From NCBI GenBank assembly GCA_020631895.1, contig JACKGR010000005.1, forward strand, positions 1-48,649: a stretch of DNA of 48,649 nt, in the 5' to 3' direction. Source of the DNA: Candidatus Nomurabacteria bacterium. GTDB lineage: Bacteria; Patescibacteriota; Saccharimonadia; Saccharimonadales; UBA7683. Position 1 is the stretch's first letter. Every line of letters begins with the position of its first letter. Positions 15,614 through 24,896 of this stretch are shown here, one piece after another. The translations under genes and the position numbers were made by a program. The notes below the pieces were generated by a model. It had not been told where the DNA came from and made no database searches. It was given only the letters and a program-made list of their open reading frames with translations.

Positions 15614-16192
15614 ATGGCTACGCCAGAGCATGCATTTAATGATCCCGGTAGCAAGCCCAGACTACGGGTGGTTGATGGCAATGAAGCCCCATCAATTAGA
15701 TCCGTTTTTGCTCCTTTTGCATCAACTCATCCTTCAATGCCACCACTTATAGAACTCGATATTGGACTTCTTTATGGTGGAGTTTTAGAGCCTACCTCAA
15801 CCAGTAGGCTAAGGGCAGTTCTTGATACTCTGCGAGATACTTACCCCAAAGTTAGAGATATTAATGTCGCTCGTACTGTGTTAGATTTTGAACGGTTTCT
15901 AAATAGGACCGTCACAATTATGGGCGAGCAAATCAAATTTAGTGAACAAATTGATGACCCAGCAATCCCACGAGACTTTTTGGTCGCAAACTCCGACCAG
16001 CCAAGATACTGCGCTGTGTCCAGAGCAATGCTTGCTCTGATTGAGCTTGACACAAGCCGTAATCCTCAAACTGAACCTGTAATTGGATCGGATAAGCTCT
16101 TGCGCCTTGGTCATACCGCACTGTTCGCCGTCGGCCAACAAGAATACACCACAGGCTATCGCGAAATTATGAGAAGTCGAGCATCATCCTAG
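15614..16192 (+). CDS. Hypothetical soluble protein
   Basis: A 192-residue protein with no membrane segment, signal peptide or motif that I recognise. It starts with a polar, Pro-rich segment of about 40 residues and continues as a mixed helical protein. GGAGG is 8 bases before the ATG, so unlike many neighbours it seems to use a ribosome site. A CTACA-TGTAG inverted repeat lies at about 15583-15597, just upstream. It opens a run of unknown genes to 20.4 kb. Confidence 0.7.
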   Translation: MATPEHAFNDPGSKPRLRVVDGNEAPSIRSVFAPFASTHPSMPPLIELDIGLLYGGVLEPTSTSRLRAVLDTLRDTYPKVRDINVARTVLDFERFLNRTVTIMGEQIKFSEQIDDPAIPRDFLVANSDQPRYCAVSRAMLALIELDTSRNPQTEPVIGSDKLLRLGHTALFAVGQQEYTTGYREIMRSRASS

Positions 16193-16237
16193 CGTGCCGT
16201 GTTGCACACATCGATTTTTGCTATCATACTAGCAACA

Positions 16238-16807
16238 ATGGCATTTGAAGATTACAAGCAGAAAAAATCAGTAGTAGTTGTCTACACTGGAGACAACAAA
16301 GGCAAAACTAGTGCCAGCATCGGCTTGATGTGCAGGGCGCTTGGGAGGGGCCAAAAAGTAGCTTACATCCAGTTTATAAAGCACTGGGAGGTGGGTGAGC
16401 ATACTTTTATTCATAAGATACAGCCCCTTTTTAAGGAAGAACTCTACTTCTTCAGAGGTGGCAAAGGTTTCTACAACGCGGGCGAACTTAGCGAAAAGGG
16501 GATAGATGAGGCCAGCCACAAAAAAGCCGCACAGGAAACTCTAGCAGTTGCCCAGGAGTGTTCAAGGAGCGGAGATTACGACATTGTAATCTGTGATGAG
16601 ATCAACAACGCAGTCCATGATGGTCTGCTAAAAAAATCTGACTTATCTAAATTAATTAAAAAACGACACCCTGATACAAGTCTTTGTCTAACTGGAAGAA
16701 ACTTTCCGGAAGATCTAGTAAAATTAACTGATATAGCAACAGAGATGAATAAGCTAAAACACCATTTTGACGATAAGTTCTTAGCAAATAAAGGCATTGA
16801 TTACTAA
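16238..16807 (+). CDS. Corrinoid adenosyltransferase, BtuR/CobO family
   Basis: The family transfers adenosine from ATP to cob(I)alamin or its precursors. The 189-residue protein has the modified P-loop YTGDNKGKTSASIG (GDNKGKT at 18-24), the alpha-phosphate loop region (IQFIKHWEVGEH), the Walker B-like IVICDEINNA and the C-terminal CLTGRNFPEDL, all as in CobO/BtuR. The frame opens at a TTG 13 codons earlier, but ATG 16238 sits 7 bases after CATACT with TTGCAC 17 bases further up, so I chose it. No other cobalamin gene is visible in this window, so salvage or another nucleotide function is possible. Confidence 0.85.
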   Translation: MAFEDYKQKKSVVVVYTGDNKGKTSASIGLMCRALGRGQKVAYIQFIKHWEVGEHTFIHKIQPLFKEELYFFRGGKGFYNAGELSEKGIDEASHKKAAQETLAVAQECSRSGDYDIVICDEINNAVHDGLLKKSDLSKLIKKRHPDTSLCLTGRNFPEDLVKLTDIATEMNKLKHHFDDKFLANKGIDY

Positions 16808-16816
16808 TTAAATCTA

Positions 16817-17833
16817 CTAGACAAGTCGTAGTCTAGTCTGCTCTGCAGATTGATCGGAGCATGTTCCAGTAGAAGTAAATTCTCTAATTAATTCAGTCGT
16901 GCTTAGTTCATGATCTGTTTTTTCAGCGATTAAGTCTAGGAGCAGGAATGATGCACTTTTTACTGACTCAGACATATGTGCAGCCTGAGTTCCAGACCGT
17001 TTAGATACCTCATTAGCAAGGAGATTAATATTAAAATGTAAATATGATTGTTGAGCCGCCCTCTTTACAGCATCTATTCCTGAATCAAATCCATTCACAA
17101 GAAGTGCGTCGACGAATCTTTCTGCAATATGTGGAGTAAGTGCCTCGAAATAATCTAATCCAACAACTAACTTATGCCAAGCATCCCACTCCTGAATACT
17201 TATACCAAGAATTGTTCGTCTATCCTGATTTGCCTGAATAAGCCTGTCGAAGAATAGCTTGTTAGCAGTATCGAGTGACTCTAAATCATAAAAGTAAAAA
17301 AGCAACACGCCGGCTGCTTCAACACGTGATGCAATTTCAGCATCTTCATCCACGAGGACGTCCCTATATTCACTCGCTCTTTTTTGGAATGCCGCTTCTG
17401 ACTCAGTATATGACCTAGACACATCATTATTTGTAAGCCTACCACTTGGACGTGGCAATTCAATCAACCTATCCAAGTCTTCATTATTTAATAGTCTGCT
17501 TCCGTCTGAATCCTCTCTTAGCTTGATTGCATACTGACAACCCGAGAAAGCTATTTCACTAGGTCTAAGAATGGGTACTACACCAGGAGAGTAAGCTTCT
17601 CGAGAATCTTGGTCATCTTGCTCTTTAATTAGAACGCAATGTCCGGCCTCAATAAAGTCTCGATAGAGTTGATATCTCAAATACAAAGGGAACTGCAATA
17701 AGCCCCTTCTTTCATCTTCTTCATCATTAGCGATGCAAAATAGCTGATTCTCAACATATGTATTGAAAACACCGCATCCATCATCTTCATATTCACCAGC
17801 ACAAGGTGGCAACTGTCTATTTTCAGCACTCAT
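16817..17833 (-). CDS. Hypothetical protein in accessory cluster
   Basis: Soluble, acidic protein of 338 residues. The first 60 residues have clustered acidic residues and four cysteines (PCAGEYEDDGCGVF, QLFCIAND). The rest looks helical, with no catalytic signature that I recognise and no membrane segment. ATG 17833 follows a near-perfect leaderless promoter. It is divergent from the gene at 17898 and separated from it by only 64 bases, so the pair could share regulation. Family unknown. Confidence 0.75.
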   Translation of the reverse strand: MSAENRQLPPCAGEYEDDGCGVFNTYVENQLFCIANDEEDERRGLLQFPLYLRYQLYRDFIEAGHCVLIKEQDDQDSREAYSPGVVPILRPSEIAFSGCQYAIKLREDSDGSRLLNNEDLDRLIELPRPSGRLTNNDVSRSYTESEAAFQKRASEYRDVLVDEDAEIASRVEAAGVLLFYFYDLESLDTANKLFFDRLIQANQDRRTILGISIQEWDAWHKLVVGLDYFEALTPHIAERFVDALLVNGFDSGIDAVKRAAQQSYLHFNINLLANEVSKRSGTQAAHMSESVKSASFLLLDLIAEKTDHELSTTELIREFTSTGTCSDQSAEQTRLRLV

Positions 17834-17840
17834 TGACTAG

Positions 17841-17869
17841 ATTATACAACTATATTGACTATAAATCAA
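17841..17869 (-). promoter_or_regulatory. Leaderless promoter of the 338-residue gene
   Basis: On the minus strand TTGATT (17869-17864), 17 bases, then TATAAT (17846-17841), which ends 7 bases before the ATG. On the plus strand TACAAT (17884-17889) ends 8 bases before ATG 17898, so this short gap carries divergent promoters. Confidence 0.75.
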
Positions 17870-17897
17870 CATCTGTTATGTGCTACAATTTAACCAG

Positions 17898-18602
17898 ATG
17901 AGTGAGCCGAGACCAAGACTATTCGAATCACCAACACTCCGGGCTAGTGGAGAGTTTATATTACCTACTGAGAAAGAGGCTGAAGAGAGGATCCTTGCCG
18001 TCTTTGAAAGACTACAAGACTGGGAAGTTCAACAGGGATTTGAGTGGTACTTTAGAGCTCATGATAAATGCGCAGAGCTTGTAGAAGAATTTAGCCAGTT
18101 TGGTTTGGATACAAATAGTATGGCAGGTCTCGTTGCCGCACTTTCGCCGCAAGCATCTTGGTCACAAAATTTGGTATACGCAAGGCTTCTGTTAACAACA
18201 GACCATGCTCCAACTCTCGGTCACTCTATAACTTCTGCAAGGCAAATTCGAGATGGAGAAGACCCTGTTGCAGTTTTACATCACAAAGATAAAAATAATC
18301 TAAAAGTAAGATCATTTCATCACAATATTGCAAATCCAGATACGAGCACAGAGGTTACTATAGACCGACATGCCTGGAATTTATTGTTCGATGATCCCAA
18401 AGCAACAAGGAAGGGGAGGCTATACATTAAGCCGGATGAATACAGGTGGGCGGCTGAAAGATACAGACAAATTGCTCATGGCCTAGGCTGTATGCCCCAT
18501 CAAATACAAGCTGCCACATGGCTAGGCTGGAAACCCCCTGCAATAGGTGATAGACAGATCTACGGAGAGACTGTCCAAGGTGAATTAGATTGGCCAAAAT
18601 AA
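17898..18602 (+). CDS. Hypothetical protein with ALSPQ and TIDRHA motifs
   Basis: A 234-residue soluble protein. Two motif-like blocks stand out: GLVAALSPQASWSQNLVYAR and VTIDRHAWNLLF, with a basic K-x-x-SFHHNI between them. I associate such ALSPQ/IDRHA proteins with uncharacterised phage and actinobacterial families that may be helix-hairpin-helix DNA glycosylase-like, but I cannot confirm this from sequence alone. A GTG six codons earlier is open, but ATG 17898 is correctly placed after TACAAT. It ends 14 bases from the stop of the convergent ParB-like gene. Confidence 0.72.
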   Translation: MSEPRPRLFESPTLRASGEFILPTEKEAEERILAVFERLQDWEVQQGFEWYFRAHDKCAELVEEFSQFGLDTNSMAGLVAALSPQASWSQNLVYARLLLTTDHAPTLGHSITSARQIRDGEDPVAVLHHKDKNNLKVRSFHHNIANPDTSTEVTIDRHAWNLLFDDPKATRKGRLYIKPDEYRWAAERYRQIAHGLGCMPHQIQAATWLGWKPPAIGDRQIYGETVQGELDWPK

Positions 18603-18615
18603 GATTACCTCCTGT

Positions 18616-20025
18616 TTAACTAAAGCCTAACCCTTGCTCAACTATTGCATCACCCATAGGGTCAGTCTCACTTGGTTCATCTACTAGATCAGATATTGCT
18701 ACTCTACCAGCCCCGATAGCGGTAACTATTTTTTCACGTAATTCTTCTACCGACATTTCATGTACGCCTTGACTGAGCGCTTCTAAGCCATCGTTAACTT
18801 GAGATATTCTCATTATTAAATCGGGGCTCCAATCGATTAGAGTATCTTTACCGCCATCCAAACGACCGACTTCAGCAATAAGTTGTGAAACAATATCACT
18901 AAGTGCCATTCGAATGATACTTCTCGCAACTGTCGCGGCTCTGTCACGCGCTCTTTTTAAAATAATGGACTCTGATTCTTGCGCCATAGTCATTTGCTCG
19001 TAAGATACAAGTGCAGCTGTTTGCTCGTTAACATACTTTAATGCCTTATATCGATGTTTTTTCTTTTCTGAAATTTCTCTAAAGTGATAATCTATGGAGT
19101 CTAGCCACTCGTCTTTTTCTTTATCTGTTAACTTTGATAACACATCAGAAATGAGAGATTTACCCTTTGCAAATCTGAATAGAAATTCGTTTACCTCATC
19201 TTGGGTGTATCTTTCTCGAGCTTGATTGAATGCCTTGGCGACCGCTATGCGATGGAGCTCTAACGCCAAGCTATAACTGAATGTGCCATCATACACTTGA
19301 TTTCGAATACTTTCTGGCAACTCAAAAAACCTGTAGGCTTTGGAGACCCTCTCTGAAGGTATAGCTAAGTCTCGAGCACAGTCTGCAAAATTCTGATATT
19401 CACCACTCCTCAAGCCCTCTTGAAGAATCGCACTTACTGCAATAGCATCTTCCCATGATTCAGGCTTTTTATGGAAATTTTCTCGATACTGGGTTTTTAT
19501 ACCTTCACGGAATGTAAAATTGGATCCGTGCAGAACGTGGAATACTACATCTATCCTGCTGACATCTATACCTAGTTTTTTGGCTGCGCTAGCGATAGCT
19601 AATGTTCTTCTATGACCAGCTACAACGAGGAAAAAATATCTGCCATGACTGCCCGGTATCGGAGTGAGCTCATCTACAGTATGATCAGTGCCCCAGGTAC
19701 TGTTTAATTTATCTAAATAATTACTAAGGTCATTTCTATGGAAATAACCAACGGTTATGGGTTGAATTAATTCTATGCGTTGCTCACCATCTGCGTCATG
19801 CACTATAAGCGCCTGCTCGAGCTCGCTTTGATCATCAGGGTTAATATCTTGACGAACCTGAGAGACCATATTAATGGCACCTAGAGGAGCTAATAAATCT
19901 TCTGTAGGACCGACTTCGATGCGGTCTTTGGGTGTTTCATCAGAAAGGCCTCTTACGCAATCCCATTCTGTTGGTGCAACTTCAATTCTAGGCGTCAAGA
20001 CGCAACCCTCCTTTTTTGTTTCCAC
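18616..20025 (-). CDS. ParB-like domain protein
   Basis: Soluble protein of up to 469 residues. The N-terminal third is ParB/sulfiredoxin-like: a polar start (INMVSQVRQDIN), IQPITVGYFHRNDL, then the nucleotide-binding-type motif FLVVAGHRRTLAIASAAKKL (compare ERR/GHRR of ParB). A helical region follows that could hold a helix-turn-helix (FADCARDLAIPSERVSKAYRFF). The C-terminal 200 residues are helical and charged. No ParA partner is adjacent, so it is more likely an accessory or phage-type ParB-like protein than the chromosome segregation factor. The frame opens at GTG 20025, but GGAGGG lies 7 bases before TTG 19998, which may be the true start. Confidence 0.78.
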   Translation of the reverse strand: METKKEGCVLTPRIEVAPTEWDCVRGLSDETPKDRIEVGPTEDLLAPLGAINMVSQVRQDINPDDQSELEQALIVHDADGEQRIELIQPITVGYFHRNDLSNYLDKLNSTWGTDHTVDELTPIPGSHGRYFFLVVAGHRRTLAIASAAKKLGIDVSRIDVVFHVLHGSNFTFREGIKTQYRENFHKKPESWEDAIAVSAILQEGLRSGEYQNFADCARDLAIPSERVSKAYRFFELPESIRNQVYDGTFSYSLALELHRIAVAKAFNQARERYTQDEVNEFLFRFAKGKSLISDVLSKLTDKEKDEWLDSIDYHFREISEKKKHRYKALKYVNEQTAALVSYEQMTMAQESESIILKRARDRAATVARSIIRMALSDIVSQLIAEVGRLDGGKDTLIDWSPDLIMRISQVNDGLEALSQGVHEMSVEELREKIVTAIGAGRVAISDLVDEPSETDPMGDAIVEQGLGFS

Positions 20026-20075
20026 CCTTTACGCCTAATATAGCAGAAACAAGTGGTGCTAGAAAGTAGGCTGGT

Positions 20076-20384
20076 CTACATCAGCGGTGGTGTTTCTGTA
20101 TCATCATCTAATATACCCTTGGGACCATTTATCTCTCCGAGATAAGCGGGTGTTTGATCTCCGCAAGGTGGAACTCGCTGAGCCGATCCATCGTTGAGAT
20201 TAGAGGGTGAGGCATTTATGAATCTTGTATATAAGATGGGCTCGAACGGGTCTTCATCCACACTCGGCTCATTATCTAATACGTCAACTTCTCCAAATAC
20301 TTCTATAATTTTACCTAAGACGGCGCTTGTATCTTGCGGGTCATCATGTGATCCAGTTTCAAATAGTCTTAAGGCTTCAGGCAT
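20076..20384 (-). CDS. Small acidic hypothetical protein
   Basis: About 102 residues from ATG 20384 (the frame stays open to 20435). I prefer 20384 because TATACT ends 6 bases before it, matching other leaderless genes here. The protein is very acidic and proline-rich (HDDPQDTSAV, EPSVDEDPFEP, GILDDDTETPP), with no hydrophobic core segment, so it may be largely disordered. It is divergent from the nuclease gene and 51 bases upstream of the ParB-like gene on the same strand. Function unknown. Confidence 0.6.
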   Translation of the reverse strand: MPEALRLFETGSHDDPQDTSAVLGKIIEVFGEVDVLDNEPSVDEDPFEPILYTRFINASPSNLNDGSAQRVPPCGDQTPAYLGEINGPKGILDDDTETPPLM

Positions 20385-20437
20385 TGCATAAGTATACCAA
20401 AAAATTATTAGATTAGGAGTTATACTCATAGACATAT

Positions 20438-21019
20438 ATGGACAAGCGCAATAAAAAGAAGTTGATTAGAATACTTAGTTCAATTTTTATTGCGCTGATT
20501 TTAATATTATTGCAGCAAAACGGGATGATTCCTGGACAAGAGAAGCTGGAGACTACTGTCGAGAATTCAACTCCCGGGCTTTACTCGGTTACAAAATTTG
20601 ATGACGGTGACACTATTGGAGTTGATATGGAGGGTAAGACCGAGACTATTCGCTTTATTGGAGTAGACACTCCGGAAACGCACGATCCACGAAAATCAGT
20701 CCAGTGCTTTGGAAAAGATGCTGCGGCCTTTACCAAGGCCGCAATAGGCAGCCAAAAAGTTAGACTAGAGGCTGATCCAGAAAGCGACAATCGAGATAGA
20801 TATAGTCGATTACTGAGATTTGTTTATTTACCAAACGGAGAACTTGTAAATTACGAGCTAGTCAAAGAGGGCTACGGTTTTGCAATAACTGGATTCCCGC
20901 ACACTAAAATGGAAACATTTGTAAACGCAGAAACTGAAGCTAAGAATAACGGTAGAGGGCTCTGGGGAACATGTCAAATTGATAACAGTCTAGGTCACCC
21001 CCAAACTAACCCTGTCTAG
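20438..21019 (+). CDS. Thermonuclease-like (SNase) protein, membrane-anchored or secreted
   Basis: A 193-residue protein with a basic N-terminus and one hydrophobic segment (about 9-26) that acts as signal or anchor. The staphylococcal-nuclease fold follows: VTKFDDGDTIGVDM, then TIRFIGVDTPETHD with the first catalytic Arg/Asp region, KVRLEADPESDNRDRYSRLLRFV with the D-R-Y-x-R signature, and GYGFAITGFPHT. SNase domains cut DNA and RNA near Ca2+. An extracellular nuclease suits an organism that scavenges nucleotides. TATACT lies 11 bases before the ATG. Confidence 0.9.
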   Translation: MDKRNKKKLIRILSSIFIALILILLQQNGMIPGQEKLETTVENSTPGLYSVTKFDDGDTIGVDMEGKTETIRFIGVDTPETHDPRKSVQCFGKDAAAFTKAAIGSQKVRLEADPESDNRDRYSRLLRFVYLPNGELVNYELVKEGYGFAITGFPHTKMETFVNAETEAKNNGRGLWGTCQIDNSLGHPQTNPV

Positions 21020-21039
21020 GCTTGTGGTATAGTATGAAA

Positions 21040-22335
21040 ATGTCCAACCCTGAAAGCAAGCAGCTAGTGTTTATGCCCAACGTTGAAGGGCTCGCACATA
21101 TAATTCGATCTGCTGTACTTGCTGAGTCTATGTCAAAAATTGGTTATAAGTGCAAAATAATTATTCCGGTAGAACATAGCAAAATTGTCAGTAAGATCGC
21201 CAAGAACCTAATTATTGAAACAGTAAAATTTGATGATAATCCCGCACAGTTATTCCGAGATGTTGCTGAAGAATATGGTAAATCAAACACAGTATCAAGA
21301 TCTAACTATGAAAAGCTAACAAAACCGTACCTGCATGAACTTAACAAATACCCTGATGCAGTCGCGATAGTAGATTCTCACCCGTTCGCTAGAGCGGCAG
21401 CAGTGTTAAATAATATGAACAATATTTGGATAGGCACCCCTGCAGCAATGCCATACATGAGTCATATACCGGGTTTAACAAAGAGTTTAGCTGGAAGAGC
21501 TTCATCCAAAATAGTTATATCATTGTTGGCAAAAGCTACATACAACTTTTTGTACATTATTTATAAATACATGGGCGAGGACGGCTACTCTAAAAAAATT
21601 ACCGTTAAAGACGTGATAGAAGACACTGCACAAGTGCCAAAACTAGTTTTTACAACCAAGAATACAGTTTGTTTTGAAGCTGACAAGCCTAACTTTTATA
21701 TGTCGGAGCCTTTATTCTCCAAACTCGAAATCGGTCACGAATCAGACATTTTGAGGTACAAGAAGTTAATTGATAATAGAAAAAGCATATACATATCATT
21801 TGGTGGCACTGGATACTCTCCAGTCATGATAAAAAAACTTATCATGGCCTTATTAAAAAAAGGTTTTGTTGTATTATGCTCAAGAGGAACAATACTGAAA
21901 CCCGGTGATCTTGAGGATCATCCAAACTTGTTAATTGAAGATTTTATTCCAGGACTACCAGCAGCTCTTGCAGTTGATCTAATTGTTAGCCATGGATCTC
22001 AGGGCACAGTAGAGCAAGCCCTAGTTACCAATACGCCACTTATTGCATTTCCGTTTAATTTAGATCAGATAATATCCGTAGGCAGTGCCAATAAACCCAA
22101 CATAGTTAATTACGCACAGCTAGATTTTCTAAAAATATCTAAGATTTCTAATCCATCAAGAATGTCACAATACATCGAGAGTATAAGTATTGATAAAATT
22201 ATGTCATCAATCAACAAATTATGCTTGATTGATGAAGTTAAGCCAAGTCTTGGTACTATCAAACAATTAAACAATGTTAGAATCCGGCGCGCAACAAAAA
22301 TACTAGAGGAGATCTTAGCCAAATATTTTAATTAA
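21040..22335 (+). CDS. UDP-glycosyltransferase-like protein (GT-B, GT1/GT28 type)
   Basis: About 431 residues from ATG 21040; a TTG at 21022 and an ATG at 21034 are also in frame. TATAGT at 21028-21033 ends 6 bases before 21040, which fits the leaderless pattern. The C-terminal half has the GT-B donor-binding pattern: KSIYISFGGTGYSP, LIEDFIPGLPAALAVDLIVS, and SHGSQGTVEQALVTNTPLIA with the histidine-glycine-x-x-(G/S)-T and E of MGT/MurG-like enzymes. The acceptor is unknown; lipid or cell-wall sugars are the likely targets. It converges with a GT4 gene 2 bases away. Confidence 0.85.
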   Translation: MSNPESKQLVFMPNVEGLAHIIRSAVLAESMSKIGYKCKIIIPVEHSKIVSKIAKNLIIETVKFDDNPAQLFRDVAEEYGKSNTVSRSNYEKLTKPYLHELNKYPDAVAIVDSHPFARAAAVLNNMNNIWIGTPAAMPYMSHIPGLTKSLAGRASSKIVISLLAKATYNFLYIIYKYMGEDGYSKKITVKDVIEDTAQVPKLVFTTKNTVCFEADKPNFYMSEPLFSKLEIGHESDILRYKKLIDNRKSIYISFGGTGYSPVMIKKLIMALLKKGFVVLCSRGTILKPGDLEDHPNLLIEDFIPGLPAALAVDLIVSHGSQGTVEQALVTNTPLIAFPFNLDQIISVGSANKPNIVNYAQLDFLKISKISNPSRMSQYIESISIDKIMSSINKLCLIDEVKPSLGTIKQLNNVRIRRATKILEEILAKYFN

Positions 22336-22337
22336 TA

Positions 22338-23624
22338 TTACCAATCTATTCCAGCAAACCTGACTTTTTTATGTTCATCAATAATTTTTTTATAAAGCTT
22401 TTCTAGTTGTTCCATTTGACCAATCTCTGAGAACTGCGCTGCTCTTTTTTGCGCTGCTTTACCTAATTTTTTTGACAATTCTTCATCATCTAATAATTTT
22501 TGAATTTGTGTCGCCATATCTTCCGAATCCTCACTTGACAGTAACCCCGTCTCGTCTTTAATAAAAACTTCTGACACTTCTTGATCACATAAAATTAAAG
22601 GGAGTCCGGCTCCTGCAGCCTCATGAACAACAAGTCCTTGAGTGTCTGTTGTGGAAGGGAACAAAAAGATACTTGCGCTTCCATAAGCAACACCTAATTT
22701 TAATCTAGGTATCCTACCCGGGAAGATCACCCTGTCGCTTATACCAAGTTCTTTTGATCTATCTTCGAGGTTCTTTCTATAATCAAAGTCGCCAACAAAC
22801 ATTAATTTTGTATTTGGATTTTTGATCGCAACTTTCTCGAAGGCATCGACCAAAAGATCAAGATTTTTCTCTCGACTAAGTCGGCCGACGTATAGCAATA
22901 TTTTGTCCGTTTTATTTATACCAAATCTATTTTTAAAATCTTGAATTTCTTTAACAGAAACACTTGGTATTGGATCAACTCCAGTAGGCAGTAACGTGGT
23001 CGCTGTTGTGCTACCCCAACTATCTAATTGGTGCTGCATTTTTCTAGATAAAGCTATTACAGCATCACAGTTGTTATGAAGCATCACATGCATTCGAGCT
23101 ACCATAGATTTGTGCCAGGCAGTAATGGTCTTCTCAGGCTTAAAAACACGCATCATTTTAATCGTCTCGCGAGGAGTCATCTTAAAGACAAATGGGGCTA
23201 TTAGACTTAGAGCAATTGTGCCAGGTAGAACATTTGGATACTGCTCAACATAATGATACAAATCAGTAGAATACTGACTTACAAGCGGAATATCGAGTCT
23301 AATAGCAGCCGCTGCCCCCATCAAACCAATCTGGCTTGGTGTAAAGAAGTGGATCACATCAAGATCGAGTTTTTTGATCTTCTTCATGACTCTAGAAGGG
23401 AAGAAAACACTAGTTAGTTGCTCGTCGAAAAAAATCCCTTCGATTGCCGGGAACCTGAATATATGATCGTTATCGTCAGGCTCATCACCCCTTAAATTTG
23501 TTGCGGGTGCAAAAATATACACCTCATGACCAAGTTCCTCAAGATTTGCCTGCATAATCTGAAGAACATAACTAATTCCGTTAGTTGTAGGCAGGTAAGT
23601 ATCAGAGAATAGTCCGATTCGCAT
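22338..23624 (-). CDS. Glycosyltransferase family 4, probably lipid glycosylation
   Basis: The 428-residue GT-B enzyme starts MRIGLFSDTYLPTTNGIS with the G-x-S/P-x-x-x-GV/I-x-x-x acceptor loop. It carries LLYVGRLSREKNLDLLVDAF and the C-terminal E-x7-E motif in FPSTTDTQGLVVHEAAGAGLPL. The sequence style is that of mannosyl- or glucosyl-diacylglycerol synthases (PimB/alpha-MGlcDAG-like), with a hydrophobic middle segment (FFTPSQIGLMGAAAAIRL) fitting membrane association. TAGTAT ends 7 bases before the ATG. Together with the neighbouring glycosyltransferase it may build surface glycolipids. Confidence 0.9.
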   Translation of the reverse strand: MRIGLFSDTYLPTTNGISYVLQIMQANLEELGHEVYIFAPATNLRGDEPDDNDHIFRFPAIEGIFFDEQLTSVFFPSRVMKKIKKLDLDVIHFFTPSQIGLMGAAAAIRLDIPLVSQYSTDLYHYVEQYPNVLPGTIALSLIAPFVFKMTPRETIKMMRVFKPEKTITAWHKSMVARMHVMLHNNCDAVIALSRKMQHQLDSWGSTTATTLLPTGVDPIPSVSVKEIQDFKNRFGINKTDKILLYVGRLSREKNLDLLVDAFEKVAIKNPNTKLMFVGDFDYRKNLEDRSKELGISDRVIFPGRIPRLKLGVAYGSASIFLFPSTTDTQGLVVHEAAGAGLPLILCDQEVSEVFIKDETGLLSSEDSEDMATQIQKLLDDEELSKKLGKAAQKRAAQFSEIGQMEQLEKLYKKIIDEHKKVRFAGIDW

Positions 23625-23752
23625 AATTTATATACTACCACCGAATAGACTCACAGTCTTTAAGCAAGTGCGATAAAAACCGACTCGGTATCTGATATTT
23701 CTATCTATATAGTTATGATATACTAGTTTTTAAGCATAAGTAGATTATAAAA

Positions 23753-24847
23753 ATGACTCAAAATAAAAAATCTAGCAAATCCGTGAAAAATCGTATCTCT
23801 AATCAAAAATTTGTTAAGTGGTTTAAAAATTTGAGAAAGTGGCAACGTATTGTTGCATATGTCTTTATAACGCTTATATCTCTGGTAGTTTTAAATACTC
23901 TGATATACAAACTTACACCGGAAGTTAAAAATCCAAAGTGGGGCACAAGCTTTTCAGCCCAATATGCAAAAGAGCTCGGAGTAGACTGGAGGGCTAACTT
24001 TACAGCACTTTTAGATGATTTACAGATCAGAAACTTCAGGCTAATGAGTTATTGGGATATCTCCGAGCCAAGTCCGGGTCAATTTAAATATGACGAGCTA
24101 GATTGGCAAATGGATGAAGCGGCTAAGCGAGACGCTAAAGTTAGCTTGTCTATTGGCATGCGTCAACCTAGGTGGCCAGAGTGTCATAAACCTAGCTGGG
24201 CAAAGAATCTAGGTCGCAAAGATGAAGACGCCGCAATTATGAAGTTTACGCTTAATACTGTAGAACGCTACAAAAACCATCCAGCTTTAGAGAGTTACCA
24301 ACTAGAGAATGAGGCTGTTAATAATTGGTTCGGGGAATGTACGCCAGTTGATACAGATCAAGGACGTCTAGATAAAGAATTTCAAGCAGTAAAAAAAGCC
24401 GATCCAAACCATCCTGTATATATGTCACTTAGTGATCAGCACGGATTACCACTAAATAAACCCGTGCCAGATAAATATGGATTCTCAGTCTACAGAATCG
24501 TCTGGAACGACAAAACTGGACCATTTAAATTTTATCTTACTTATCCAACCCCAATTTGGTACCACAGTTTAAGAGCTAAGTGGATTAAGACTTTTAAGCA
24601 AAGAGATATCTTTATACACGAGCTTCAAGTTGAGCCATGGGGACCAACTGCAACCGTAAATATGACCGTCGACGAACAGAATCAATCCATGTCTCCTGAT
24701 CAAATCAAAACCAACATTAAGTTTGCTAGAAAGATTGGTGAACCAGAAATATATACCTGGGGAAGCGAATGGTGGTACTGGCGCAAAGTTCATTTTAACG
24801 ATCCGACTATTTGGGAAACTGTACGCGGAGAAATTAACAGAGACTAG
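23753..24847 (+). CDS. Membrane-anchored glycoside-hydrolase-like TIM-barrel protein
   Basis: A 364-residue protein with a basic N-terminus and one membrane anchor (about 32-52). The outer domain reads like a clan GH-A (beta/alpha)8 barrel: FRLMSYWDISEPSPGQFKYD, SYQLENEAVNNW with the candidate acid/base Glu187 after Asn186, and FIHELQVEPWGP with Glu290 as candidate nucleophile. Such barrels include GH5, GH39 and GH42 families; I cannot pick one. It could trim host surface glycans or its own wall. It lies between the glycosyltransferases and smpB. Confidence 0.75.
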   Translation: MTQNKKSSKSVKNRISNQKFVKWFKNLRKWQRIVAYVFITLISLVVLNTLIYKLTPEVKNPKWGTSFSAQYAKELGVDWRANFTALLDDLQIRNFRLMSYWDISEPSPGQFKYDELDWQMDEAAKRDAKVSLSIGMRQPRWPECHKPSWAKNLGRKDEDAAIMKFTLNTVERYKNHPALESYQLENEAVNNWFGECTPVDTDQGRLDKEFQAVKKADPNHPVYMSLSDQHGLPLNKPVPDKYGFSVYRIVWNDKTGPFKFYLTYPTPIWYHSLRAKWIKTFKQRDIFIHELQVEPWGPTATVNMTVDEQNQSMSPDQIKTNIKFARKIGEPEIYTWGSEWWYWRKVHFNDPTIWETVRGEINRD

Positions 24848-24896
24848 CTCGGGTTTACTGACTTCTTACATCTGATGAAGTATACTTAGATTCAAG

